A model generated the notes under the pieces. That model was not told the origin of the DNA and did not search any database. It was given only the letters and a program-made list of their open reading frames with translations. The position numbers were made by a program, and so were the translations under genes. A DNA stretch of 64,000 bases from Rhodobacter sp. NTK016B (GTDB lineage: Bacteria; Pseudomonadota; Alphaproteobacteria; Rhodobacterales; Rhodobacteraceae), in NCBI RefSeq assembly GCF_017303295.1, contig NZ_JAFKOK010000009.1, positions 161,270-225,269 of the forward strand, written 5' to 3'. Of this stretch, positions 27,401-35,538 are shown piece after piece; position 1 is the first letter of the stretch; the number at the start of each line of letters is the position of its first letter.

Positions 27401-28707
27401 TAGTAGAGCCCGATCATCAGCGAGCGGGCCGAGCTGATCTTCCAGTCGAGCGGCTTGTAGGGCAGCCCGGTATCGCGCCGGTAGCGCAGCAGTTCTTCCA
27501 TCCGGTCGTTCTGCGCGAACCAGATCATCAGCCGGTAGAGGAACATCAGCTTGAGCATGTCCACCGGATCGACGCGCACGTCATCACCGTCGGCGCCCCG
27601 TTCGACAACCGGCAGGCTGGACTTCGGCAGCGTTGCCGCCTGCGCGCTCAACGCCTTCATCTCGGCATCGAGAACGGCAATCGGGTCGCGCGACGGATCG
27701 GCGCGCATGGCAAGGGTGAAACGCTCGGCCGCCTCGATCGCCGGTTGCTCGGGGTCGGCTCGGACGACAGCGCTGTCCGCAGCGTCGATCGAGGGCGCCA
27801 GAAGCGCCCGCTGGGGCAGATAGGCAGACAGCTTGAAACGCTCGGCCGCCTTGGACAGAACGGACCAGACCTCGGGCGTCAGCTCATCGGCGATGCCTGC
27901 GAATTTCACATGCTCCAGCGCCTGCAGCGCCGCGCGGTCGTTCTGAGCAAGTGCGCGCGACTTGGCCAGCTCGGACACCCGAGCGGCCAGCGCGGCGCGC
28001 GTCAACGTCATCCGGCCCAGCACCGCACCGTCCCGCGTCGTCAGCGTCAGGTCGAGTGCATCGCCCGCGTCGGTCCAGATCCGACCCGGCGGCACCGCGA
28101 CCAGACCGTATTCCGTGCTCTCGGCCTTACCCGGGGCCGGTATCTTGCGCAGCGAGGCACGGAAGGTCTCTTCCATCCCGGCCACATGCAGCACGCCGTC
28201 GCGCTCATGATCCGAACGCAGCTGCCGCAAGACCACCTCTAACGTGTCGTTCAGATGCAGCCCGGTCTCGTTCTGCCAGCGATCTTTCGACATATCGAGG
28301 ACCATGCGGTCATAGACCGACCACCCCCTGACATCGACGCTGGCGATTTCATCCAGCCGGGGAAAGCCCCGCCGCATGAACATCCGGCCCGACAGATCCA
28401 GCCGGGGCATCGCGTCAAACGTGCCGATATGGCGTTCGTCTACATGCACGTCGGCGGTGCCATTGCGGAAGACGATCTGCACCGGCGTCGGGCGGTTCTC
28501 GAACGCCATCGGATAGCGGATCTCTCGCCGCCAGCCTTCGGGCGCCTTGCGGTTCACGACGACCAATTTTTCGTCGCGCCGGACCGACAGGTGAAAAGGA
28601 ATTTCGGTTTCGGCTTCGTTATAAAAATCAAGGTTCAGGACATAGCCGGCGGAAAAGTCGGCCAGGGTCCAGAAACGTGCCCCTTGGGCGGTACGAAAGG
28701 ACTCCAT
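24493..28707 (-). CDS. Multidomain glycosyltransferase: galectin-like + helical region + GT31-like + GT2-type
   Basis: 1404 residues from the ATG at 28707, with AGAGG just upstream; a TTG at 28725 is an alternative. Residues ~15-105 resemble a galectin: YVLNLDFYNEA, then H39-L-S41-V-R43, VVVN52, W59-R-R-E62-I-R64, and DVHVDERHIGTF. This keeps the galactose-contacting His, Arg, Asn, Trp, Glu and Arg, with Ser in place of the first Asn. Residues ~110-820 are mainly helical, TPR-like in feel, without clear motifs. Residues ~830-1010 match GT31 beta-1,3-galactosyltransferases: RVKVMRETW, YEGLPQKSIALTKW, the metal site VKVDDDCFI, GGTGYSLSR and FMEDKLVGD. Residues ~1115-1390 form a GT2 (Glyco_tranf_2_4-like) domain with CLRNEMFILPAFLDHY, ADNGSDDGSFEYL and DADEFLFW. 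No signal peptide. It probably builds a galactose-containing glycan, with the galectin-like module binding acceptor or product. Confidence 0.85.
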   Translation of the reverse strand: MESFRTAQGARFWTLADFSAGYVLNLDFYNEAETEIPFHLSVRRDEKLVVVNRKAPEGWRREIRYPMAFENRPTPVQIVFRNGTADVHVDERHIGTFDAMPRLDLSGRMFMRRGFPRLDEIASVDVRGWSVYDRMVLDMSKDRWQNETGLHLNDTLEVVLRQLRSDHERDGVLHVAGMEETFRASLRKIPAPGKAESTEYGLVAVPPGRIWTDAGDALDLTLTTRDGAVLGRMTLTRAALAARVSELAKSRALAQNDRAALQALEHVKFAGIADELTPEVWSVLSKAAERFKLSAYLPQRALLAPSIDAADSAVVRADPEQPAIEAAERFTLAMRADPSRDPIAVLDAEMKALSAQAATLPKSSLPVVERGADGDDVRVDPVDMLKLMFLYRLMIWFAQNDRMEELLRYRRDTGLPYKPLDWKISSARSLMIGLYYGEGRFQAAMEAMHQIAAPGGDWLNTPVIAWVMEQAAHTAPALDGTLPLDWVAREILGGALNLIEWHADDYWGPMNCLRLMRATVTILSRDTALAPEVRERAVWVVGKVYALNPSFWAMVREAQAQTGWVLPESLRAMRDAFEQIEGAILNGPVLSDADTERVDDALNLHRQIGTVDMIRFRRELFGPLGVAETALGGALAPLIAGMDPAEGALRLLAFPRAEIALSEEQRKGACRGLERYNEQLVALPFADLNRNLRARAEALLAGTAGAQALPEWLEALPVVSGTQGQFVGIMLALGTARGLLDQGRADEAEQVLAQAQRLVVTQFADEVAAGLLMRSSVVLMSFEALRRAHGDNADVRKLATLFDRPLPAPPPAATDDRAADLIAAASPLQDTLLCVYTCQPNLDTRVKVMRETWLARLKAMGVPFLVFAGNGDGRRDGDVVYLDAPDDYEGLPQKSIALTKWVLEHTNFAHLVKVDDDCFIDPEAWFGDLAHRPADYHGRRLHRSRGQVDRAWHQGKSRSQRGRFELDKSPEPSTYADGGTGYSLSRVAMAALVEAAQTAEGRELEQLSFMEDKLVGDLLSMRDIWLDNTGYHVSVLRRTAPGGPIVPQWVNGFLPFKGAQVKLAHLDGVDRMAEVLDGLEQTRPLDRKIWPSYQWVKLGFNSNALDLVSSQAKLDAVNEAEVAAVICLRNEMFILPAFLDHYRKLGVKGFLIADNGSDDGSFEYLAEQPDVALFSVDTEYGKSGYGVAWQQALMSNFRVGRWSLAVDADEFLFWNLDRSGDVLSLVRSPEFDGADAARIFMLDMYPEGSLSTVDFKGADPFAQAGFVEREPFLTASMALGPYSNSPTWTSALRHRLIPGSRSDLFVAQKYALLRYRPWMRLSAGLHYVSDTRLAKRELFFAHFKYNAHFRAKAQAEVARSQHFNNAEEYRKYLALVGEGRDVIHAPEISVPWDQADFVRRVCGG

Positions 28708-28791
28708 GTAACCTCTGTGCTTCAATCGACACTGCAGCGCAGCATAAATCCGGACCTTATGACAAGTGTCTCTGCGCGATGCAACTCTGCC

Positions 28792-30585
28792 TCAGCGGCG
28801 TCCCCGAGTCAGCATCCGGCGTGCCAGACGGGGTGTTTCCGGGTCCGGCTGACTATGCGGATGCACCCGAGGATGCCCCGGCGCCCAGCCCGAGAGCAGA
28901 ACCAGCACCGCCGCCAGAGCCCAGCGCAGGGTCCCGCGCAGCCCGGTCAGGCGCAGCAGCCGCAGAAAGACCTGCCCGCGCCGTCGCGGCCCCAGCCCCG
29001 GCGATGTTGCCCGGGCCACCGCGCGCCGCAGCCGAAGCAGCCCACCACCCCCCGCCATGACATCGGGAATGCGCGCCACTGAATAGCGGGTATAGGCCAC
29101 GCTCCGTGCCGCTTGCGCCAGTTCGAAGACCAGCATCTGAACCGACAACGGATCGCCCCGAAGCACGTCACGCTCGGGCATCCCGGCCAGCAGGTCGCGC
29201 CGCAGGATCCGGTTGCCCAGCGCGGGATATTGCCGGGTAAGAGCCCCCTCGCCCATACCGATTGCGCCACCGCGCGCGGGCAGCGCCGCAAGATCGAACC
29301 CCAGCGCCTCGTTATTGGTCCAGCCGTCGTGATAGCCCAGCCCGTCGCGGGTCAGGGCGCCGATCCCAAGATCGCAGCCGGTTTCCACCGCCAGATTGAA
29401 CAACCATTTCAGCCCGTCGGCTTCGGGCGCCTCGCCCGGGGCCAGAACGATCACCCATTCCCCTTGCACCAGTTCCGCCAGCCGCCGGGGCGTTAGCCCC
29501 TCGGCTTCGATCCGTGTCACCTTTTGCCCCGAGGGCAGCGTTGCGGGCGCGTCGGGGGCAGCGACCAGAAGCTCGAAACTGTCCTGCACCCCCCGGTCGA
29601 GCCTCGCCAGCACGGCGGCAGGGTGGGGATCCAGCACCACGACTGTCAGCGGCGTCTTGCCGGCCAGCACCATGCCCAGATGGCGGCTGATTTCGGGGTC
29701 CCAGTCGGGCGACCAATGCGTGCCCAGCCGGTCAAACAGCGCAAAGGTCGCGGTCAGAAACCGGGCGCGACGGTCACGGTCGGCCAGAACGCTGGCCCGC
29801 TCATAGACAAGCCGCGTTGCCAGACGGTCGTACCCTTCCTTGCCATGCGCCATCGTCATGAGCCGGGGATACAGCCGATCGAGCACGCGTAGCTGATCAA
29901 AGACCCGGTCGTCGTCGCTGCCGGTGATCTGGCCCGCGCGTTCGCGGCGATGCAGGTAAAGCGGCACGGGGGTATAGGCGAGCGCGGGCGCGCGGGCGGC
30001 GATGGCCCAGAACACCTCGTGATCTTCGAACCAGCTTCCCTCGGGATAGCGCAGATTGTCGAACAAGGCCCGCCGGTAGAGCTTGTTCCATGCCGACGGA
30101 AAGACCCGCACCGCCTCGCGCGCATCCGCCAGTGCCAGGATTTGCGGCGCGTCGAGCGGTTCCGAAGCATGCAGCGCAGGATGGCTGATCCGCGTGCCAT
30201 CGGGATAGGCAAGCTCGATCGCACAGGCCGCCCAGTCGGTGTTCTGCCGTGTCAGCGTGTCGTGCAAGGTGGACAGGAAGTCGGGTGCAAAGGCATCGTC
30301 GCCGTCGAGAAAGGCGATGAATCGTCCCCGCGCCTGATCGAGCCCGGCATTGCGCGCGCCCGACAGACCGCGATTGGCCTGACGGATCACCCGGAACCGC
30401 GGATCGCCCGCGCAAATTTCGGACGCCAGCGCGCCCGACCCGTCGGTCGAGCCGTCATCGACGATTAGCGCCTCGAAATCGGTGAGAGTCTGGGCCTTGA
30501 TACTGGCCACGGCGTCGCGGACGTGATCGACCACGTTATACACCGCGACGATGACAGAGATCAGCGGGGCCTCGGTCTGTGACAT
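28792..30585 (-). CDS. Glycosyltransferase family 2 with a second, apparently degenerate GT-A-like half
   Basis: 597 residues from the ATG at 30585. The N-terminal GT2 domain is intact: LISVIVAVYNVVDHVRDAV, LIVDDGSTDGS, ANRGLSGARNAGLD and the DxD-type FLDGDDAFAPDF, followed by FEDHEVFWAI as the likely base region. From ~310 a second block begins (LTVVVLDPHPAAVLARL, SFELLVAAPDAPA, QGEWVIVLAPGEAPEADGL) that follows the strand order of a GT-A domain but has LAPGE where the DxD would be, so it looks catalytically dead. The C-terminal ~80 residues include a hydrophobic stretch (LRWALAAVLVLLSGWAP). It lies upstream of the galectin-GT31 gene on the same strand. Confidence 0.85.
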   Translation of the reverse strand: MSQTEAPLISVIVAVYNVVDHVRDAVASIKAQTLTDFEALIVDDGSTDGSGALASEICAGDPRFRVIRQANRGLSGARNAGLDQARGRFIAFLDGDDAFAPDFLSTLHDTLTRQNTDWAACAIELAYPDGTRISHPALHASEPLDAPQILALADAREAVRVFPSAWNKLYRRALFDNLRYPEGSWFEDHEVFWAIAARAPALAYTPVPLYLHRRERAGQITGSDDDRVFDQLRVLDRLYPRLMTMAHGKEGYDRLATRLVYERASVLADRDRRARFLTATFALFDRLGTHWSPDWDPEISRHLGMVLAGKTPLTVVVLDPHPAAVLARLDRGVQDSFELLVAAPDAPATLPSGQKVTRIEAEGLTPRRLAELVQGEWVIVLAPGEAPEADGLKWLFNLAVETGCDLGIGALTRDGLGYHDGWTNNEALGFDLAALPARGGAIGMGEGALTRQYPALGNRILRRDLLAGMPERDVLRGDPLSVQMLVFELAQAARSVAYTRYSVARIPDVMAGGGGLLRLRRAVARATSPGLGPRRRGQVFLRLLRLTGLRGTLRWALAAVLVLLSGWAPGHPRVHPHSQPDPETPRLARRMLTRGRR

Positions 30586-30723
30586 GCCGTTTTTCCCGCT
30601 CCGTCGCGTCTGGATCGCCCCGTTTCCGGCCGCGCCGGCAGCCGGATCGCGCGTCTGGTTTCCGCTTGTTCTCCACAATTCGCAACGATATTCAAGGCAC
30701 GGAGACGGTTAGAGGACCTGCGG

Positions 30724-31434
30724 ATGCCGCAAAACGCTGCCAAAAGCACCGATATCAAAGGCTTCGTGTTCGTGGTGACCTATGGGCGCTCCGGCTCGAC
30801 GCTGGTGCAAAATCTCCTCAACGCGATCGACGGGTATTGCATCCGGGGTGAGAACGCGAACGCGGTGGGACCGCTGGCACAGGCTTGGGTCAATGTCCGG
30901 GACAATGACGTCATCCGCAGCCACGCCCGCACTGGCGAGACGACACAGCCCAACAACCCTTGGTACGGGGCCGAGAACTGCAATCACCGTCGATACGGAA
31001 AGGCGCTGGCTCACGCTTTCCGTAGTCAGATCCTTATGCCGCCCGCCGGCACCCGTGTCACGGGGTTCAAGGAAATCCGCTGGGGCAACAGCTTCGTGGA
31101 TCTCAGCAATACGCTGAATTTCCTGCATCGTTTCATGAGCCCGGCGAAGTTTATTTTCAACACCCGGGATCTGGATGAGGTCGTGCGTTCCGGCTGGTGG
31201 GCGCAGCAAGACGCCAACGAGGTCAAGAGGCGGCTGTCTGCGACCGAAGCGCTGTTTCACCGCTACATGCGCAACAATCCAGACCGCTGCCATCACATCC
31301 ACTACAACGACTATACGAGCGACCACAGCAAGCTGGAGCCGCTGTTTGACTTTCTGGGCGAGGAATACGACCCCGACCTTGTGTCGAACGTCATGTCGCG
31401 AAAGCTGATGCACCTGAAGAAGACTGCGGAATAG
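30724..31434 (+). CDS. Sulfotransferase family protein
   Basis: 236 residues. FVVTYGRSGSTLVQNLLNAI is the 5'-phosphosulfate-binding loop, and FIFNTRDLDEVVRSGWWAQ the 3'-phosphate-binding motif, in the positions expected of a PAPS-dependent sulfotransferase. The protein has no signal peptide or membrane segment, so it would act on cytoplasmic precursors. It is divergent from the GT2 gene and followed 185 nt later by a second sulfotransferase. Its codon use looks less GC-biased than the surrounding genes, which may point to recent acquisition (by eye only). Confidence 0.85.
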   Translation: MPQNAAKSTDIKGFVFVVTYGRSGSTLVQNLLNAIDGYCIRGENANAVGPLAQAWVNVRDNDVIRSHARTGETTQPNNPWYGAENCNHRRYGKALAHAFRSQILMPPAGTRVTGFKEIRWGNSFVDLSNTLNFLHRFMSPAKFIFNTRDLDEVVRSGWWAQQDANEVKRRLSATEALFHRYMRNNPDRCHHIHYNDYTSDHSKLEPLFDFLGEEYDPDLVSNVMSRKLMHLKKTAE

Positions 31435-31619
31435 GGGCGGCGCGGGTGCATCGATTGTGCTTTCGATACCCGCTTGGAAATCAGCGTGCTCATGGCAACG
31501 GAAACAGGCGTATGCTGGACGGCTAGCGGTGCCATTGCATCGCAAACGCGAACGCGTCATTAGGGTCTTGCCAGATTTCAGGCCCGCCTTTTCCAGCCCA
31601 CTGATACGAGATCGTCATA

Positions 31620-32507
31620 ATGGAACAATCTATTCGGAAACCCGTCTTCCTGCTCGGCGTCGGCGCTCAGAAATCCGGAACGACCTGGATGTGGTCCTAT
31701 CTCAAGCGGCATCCCCAGTGCGCCATGGGCACCATCAAGGAATACGCCGTGTTTCAAGCGGCGTTTCTGGGGGACGCCTTCCCGGTTCGCCGCCGGGCCC
31801 GCCTTGAACAACTCGCCAAACTGCTGACTGGCCGCCGGAATCAATTGGTCGATGGCAAAGAACCCACCCAGACCGACGCGATCCTCAGCCTAATGGACAA
31901 TATCGCGCTCGAGCTGGATCTGGACCGCTACGTCCCGCATTTCCGCTCCCTTATGGACAAGAACCCGGGTACGCATCTGGTTGCGGATATCACACCCGAA
32001 TATTGCGCGCTTACGCCCGAACACCTGACGACAATCCGTACGATGCTGATCGAGGGCGGTTTCGACGTGCGCGTTGTCTACCTGATGCGCGATCCGGTCG
32101 AACGGTGTTTTTCGATGCTGCGCATGGGCGACCGGAATGCAGGCAAGGGCGCCAATACGACAGCGCACAAACGGTTCGCCAAAGACGCCAAGCAGCCGTG
32201 GTGCGAACGGCACACTCGCTACGACCGGACGATCTCGAATCTCGAACAGGTTTTCCGTTCTGAAGAGCTGCATTTCGATCTGTACGAAGATTTCATCAGC
32301 AAGGAAGGCGTTCAGGCGCTGACGGAGTTCCTCGGCATCAGTTACACCGCTCCGAATCTCGACCATCGCGCCAATGCGTCGCCGCGTGACGCCGAGCCCG
32401 ACGCCGAGGCCATTGCGGACGTCCGGGCCTTTTACGAGCCGGTCTATGCCTATTGCCGCGAGCGCTTCGGCGAAGAGCGTATCGCAAAGCTGTGGAAAAA
32501 TGCCTGA
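31620..32507 (+). CDS. Sulfotransferase family protein
   Basis: 295 residues. FLLGVGAQKSGTTWMWSYL is a textbook 5'-phosphosulfate-binding loop (QKSGTTW), and VYLMRDPVERCFSMLRMG the 3'-phosphate-binding segment (RDP..R.S). VADITPEYCAL matches the substrate-side region of carbohydrate sulfotransferases. Of the sulfotransferases in this window it is the closest to classical heparan/chondroitin-type enzymes. It ends the polysaccharide locus and is followed by a strong bidirectional terminator before asd. Confidence 0.9.
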   Translation: MEQSIRKPVFLLGVGAQKSGTTWMWSYLKRHPQCAMGTIKEYAVFQAAFLGDAFPVRRRARLEQLAKLLTGRRNQLVDGKEPTQTDAILSLMDNIALELDLDRYVPHFRSLMDKNPGTHLVADITPEYCALTPEHLTTIRTMLIEGGFDVRVVYLMRDPVERCFSMLRMGDRNAGKGANTTAHKRFAKDAKQPWCERHTRYDRTISNLEQVFRSEELHFDLYEDFISKEGVQALTEFLGISYTAPNLDHRANASPRDAEPDAEAIADVRAFYEPVYAYCRERFGEERIAKLWKNA

Positions 32508-32526
32508 GATCAGCAGGATGGTCATG

Positions 32527-32560
32527 AAAAAAGGCGCGCCCCCCGGGCGCGCCTTTTGCA
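32527..32560. terminator. Bidirectional terminator between the sulfotransferase and asd
   Basis: The inverted repeat AAAAGGCGCGCC / GGGCGCGCCTTTT is perfect around a short C-rich loop, with an A-run on the left and a T-run on the right. It therefore works as a Rho-independent terminator for both convergent genes. Confidence 0.88.
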
Positions 32561-32589
32561 TTGAGTGAAAGGCCAGCAGCCGGGGCGGC

Positions 32590-33612
32590 TCAGCCCTTCT
32601 TCAGGCAGCGCTGACCCAGAACCTCGGCGATCTGCACCGCGTTCAGCGCGGCGCCCTTGCGCAGGTTGTCGGACACGCACCAGAAGTTGATGCCGTTGTC
32701 GATCGTCGCGTCCTGACGGATGCGGCTGATATAGGTGGCGTATTCGCCCACGCAATCGACGGGCGTGATGTAGCCACCGGCCTCGCGCTTGTCGACGACC
32801 AGAATGCCGGGCGCCTCGCGCAGGATCTCGGTCGCTTCTTCCCAGTCGAGGAAATCTTCGAATTCCACGTTGATCGATTCCGCATGGCCGACGAAGACCG
32901 GCACCCGGACGCAGGTCGCGGTGACCTTGATTTTGGGATCGACGATTTTCTTGGTCTCGGTGACCATCTTCCATTCTTCTTTCGTGTCGCCGCTATCGAG
33001 GAAGACATCGATATGCGGGATCACGTTGAAGGCGATCTGCTTGGGATAGACCGACGGCGCGACTTCCTGACCGGGGACGAAGACGCCCTTGGTCTGGTTC
33101 CACAGCTCGTCCATCGCCTCTTTGCCGGTGCCCGACACGGATTGATAGGTCGAGACCACGACGCGCTTGATCTTCGCGCGGTCATGCAGCGGCTTCAGCG
33201 CGACAACCATCTGCGCGGTCGAGCAGTTGGGATTCGCGATGATGTTCTTCTTGGTATAGCCGTCGACAGCGGCGGCGTTCACTTCCGGTACCACCAGCGG
33301 CACATCGGGGTCGTAGCGGTAGAGCGACGAATTGTCGATCACCACGCAGCCGGCGGCGGCGGCCTTGGGCGCGTAGACCTTGGTCGCGTCCGAGCCGATG
33401 GCGAACAGCGCGATATCCCAGCCGGTGAAATCGAAATGCTCGAGATCCTGGCATTTCAGCGTTTTGTCGCCAAAGCTGCATTCGGTCCCCAGCGAGCGGC
33501 GCGAAGCCAGCACGGCGATTTCATCGACCGGGAACTCGCGCTCGGCGAGGATGTTCAGCATTTCGCGGCCCACGTTCCCCGTGGCACCGACAACAACAAC
33601 CTTGTAACCCAT
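32590..33612 (-). CDS. asd: Aspartate-semialdehyde dehydrogenase
   Basis: 340 residues from the ATG at 33612, which has a strong AAGGAGG site. It reduces aspartyl phosphate to aspartate semialdehyde with NADPH, feeding lysine, threonine, methionine and diaminopimelate. The N-terminal NADP motif is VVVVGATGNVGREML, the catalytic Cys is about residue 130 in ANPNCSTAQMVVAL, and VPVFVGHAESINVEF carries the conserved His region. Length is that of the Gram-negative/actinobacterial second clade. It also supplies the carboxynorspermidine pathway encoded at 2.6-5 kb. Confidence 0.96.
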   Translation of the reverse strand: MGYKVVVVGATGNVGREMLNILAEREFPVDEIAVLASRRSLGTECSFGDKTLKCQDLEHFDFTGWDIALFAIGSDATKVYAPKAAAAGCVVIDNSSLYRYDPDVPLVVPEVNAAAVDGYTKKNIIANPNCSTAQMVVALKPLHDRAKIKRVVVSTYQSVSGTGKEAMDELWNQTKGVFVPGQEVAPSVYPKQIAFNVIPHIDVFLDSGDTKEEWKMVTETKKIVDPKIKVTATCVRVPVFVGHAESINVEFEDFLDWEEATEILREAPGILVVDKREAGGYITPVDCVGEYATYISRIRQDATIDNGINFWCVSDNLRKGAALNAVQIAEVLGQRCLKKG

Positions 33613-33766
33613 CAGATCCTCCTTGGACGTACGGACAGGCATGACCGCCCCCGCCCGGCAGGACGGCAGCGTCATGGACAGCAGCGCGAATACGCGGTTT
33701 CGGTCCGGGATTAAAGCCCAATGGGGGGCACGCCCCGGTATAACTGCCGTTTCTGCCGCGAAATTC

Positions 33767-34972
33767 TCAGTCCGTGCGGTCTTGCGAGAACAGGTAGACC
33801 GCGCAGCCCGCCAGCAGCAGCAGACCGAACAGCAGGAAGATCGCCTGATAAGGCGCCTCGGGCGCGACCGGCTCGGTCGCGCGGTACAGGCGGCCCGACA
33901 GCGTCTGCAGCACCCCCACCCCGCCGATGCCGAACAGGTTCATCAGCGTGACACCCCGGCCCAGCAGATGCGGCGGGAAAAAGCTGCGGCCATGCGCAAC
34001 CATCAGCGGGAAGGACGAGCCGAACAGCCCCACCCCCGCCACCAGCGCCGTGGCCGGCAGCAAGCCGATGGCCGGCACCGCCCAGAGCGTCAGGATACAG
34101 GCCGCGGCCATCAGGTTGCCCACCAGCACCACCCATTTGCGCGTGCCGAACACACGGTCCAGCGGGCCATAGGCGAAAGAGCCTGCCACCATCGCCAACG
34201 CCATGGCCAGCGTGATCCAGCCGATATCGATCGCACTGGCGCCATAGACATCGGCAAAGAACGGCCCCGCCCAGAGCCCGCGAATGGCGGCGGCGGGCAG
34301 GTAGTTCACCGCCATCAGCGGCAGGATCAGCCAAAGCGCGCGGATCTTGAGAAGATCGAAGACCGAGCCGCGCCCGGCGGCGCCCTGTTCAAGCGGCGGC
34401 GGATCCTGCACCAGCCGCCCCACGGCCAGCGCCACGATCAGCGTCGCGGCGGCGAGCGTCAGCACGGCGGCCCGCCAGCCGAAGGTCTCGGCCGCCCAGG
34501 CCAGCGGCCAGGCCCCGGCCAGATTGCCCAGCGTGCCGAAACCGATGATCGCCCCGGCAAGGGTGGCGAAGACGCGGGCGGGATAGATGCGGCCGAAGAT
34601 GTAATAGCTGGCCATCAGCACGGGCGAACAGCCGATGCCGATCAGGATCATCGCCACATGGATATGCCACGGCGCCTGCGCCAGCCCGAAGACCAGCGCG
34701 CCACCGGCGCCCGCGACGCCCAGCAGCCACGCCGCGACGCGGCGCGGGCCGATCCCGTCGAGGGCGGCGCCTACCGGGATCTGCATCAGCGCGAAGGTCA
34801 GGAACCAAAGGCCCGAGGACAGCGCCAGATCCTCGGGCAGCGCGCCGAGATCGCGCTCCAGAAGCGGCGAGAGAACGGCCAGAAAGGCGCGGTAGAACTG
34901 GCTCAGCACATAGGCGATGACCAGAAAAGAAATGCCGATTTTCACGCCGCTTTTCCCGAATTGGTTAAACAA
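33767..34972 (-). CDS. Major facilitator superfamily transporter
   Basis: 401 residues with about 12 membrane helices. The first half carries a loop resembling the MFS motif A (ALDGIGPRRVAAWLLG) between helices 2 and 3, and the second half its counterpart (GPLDRVFGTRKWVVLVG). Substrate is not evident. The TTG at 34972 gives full length but has no obvious ribosome binding site; a GTG at 34942 with GGGA upstream would shorten it by ten residues. It stands alone between asd and rppH. Confidence 0.85.
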   Translation of the reverse strand: MFNQFGKSGVKIGISFLVIAYVLSQFYRAFLAVLSPLLERDLGALPEDLALSSGLWFLTFALMQIPVGAALDGIGPRRVAAWLLGVAGAGGALVFGLAQAPWHIHVAMILIGIGCSPVLMASYYIFGRIYPARVFATLAGAIIGFGTLGNLAGAWPLAWAAETFGWRAAVLTLAAATLIVALAVGRLVQDPPPLEQGAAGRGSVFDLLKIRALWLILPLMAVNYLPAAAIRGLWAGPFFADVYGASAIDIGWITLAMALAMVAGSFAYGPLDRVFGTRKWVVLVGNLMAAACILTLWAVPAIGLLPATALVAGVGLFGSSFPLMVAHGRSFFPPHLLGRGVTLMNLFGIGGVGVLQTLSGRLYRATEPVAPEAPYQAIFLLFGLLLLAGCAVYLFSQDRTD

Positions 34973-35052
34973 CGTGCAGTTATGCGGATTGAACAGGCAA
35001 GGTCCAGAGGGGCGGCGGCGGAATTACGCCCCTCCCTGCCGCGCCGCGCGCG

Positions 35053-35538
35053 TCAGGCCAGATGCGAGCGGAAGGCCGCGACCACCTGCCGGTAGATCTC
35101 GCGCTTGAAGGGGACGATCGCTTCGATCATCTCATCCGCCGTCACCCAGCGCCATTCGCTGAATTCGGGATGCTCCTGCTCAAGGTCGATCTGCTCGTCA
35201 CGACCGAGATAGCGCAGCAGGTACCATTTCTGCGTCTGGCCGCGATAGCGCCCCTTCCACATCTTGCCCAGAAGCTCGGGCGGAAGGTCGTAGGACAGCC
35301 AGTCGGGCGTTTCATCCAGAACCTGAACCAGCGCGGGGGCCACGCCGGTCTCTTCTTCAAGCTCGCGCAGGGCGGCGGCGCGGGGGTCTTCGCCCGCGTC
35401 GATCCCGCCCTGCGGCATTTGCCAAGCCGGAACAGGGCTGTCGAGCCGACGGGCGGCAAAGATCATGCCGCGCCCGTCGATCATCATCACGCCGACATTG
35501 GGCCGGTAGGGCAGCGCCTGAAGCTCGTCGGGCGTCAT
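35053..35538 (-). CDS. rppH: RNA pyrophosphohydrolase (Nudix)
   Basis: 161 residues. The Nudix box is complete ([20 protein letters not shown] then TGV). The family start [11 protein letters not shown] and the PAWQMPQGG segment before the box are typical of RppH, which removes pyrophosphate from 5'-triphosphate RNAs and so starts mRNA decay. The ATG overlaps the stop of the upstream protease gene (TGATG), so the two are translationally coupled. Confidence 0.93.
   Translation of the reverse strand: MTPDELQALPYRPNVGVMMIDGRGMIFAARRLDSPVPAWQMPQGGIDAGEDPRAAALRELEEETGVAPALVQVLDETPDWLSYDLPPELLGKMWKGRYRGQTQKWYLLRYLGRDEQIDLEQEHPEFSEWRWVTADEMIEAIVPFKREIYRQVVAAFRSHLA

Noticed and set aside
26341..28242. 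A 633-codon open frame on the plus strand opposite the galectin-GT31 gene
   Set aside because: Its translation is Arg/His/Gln-rich and has no domain, signal or ribosome binding site; it is the high-GC shadow of the minus-strand gene.
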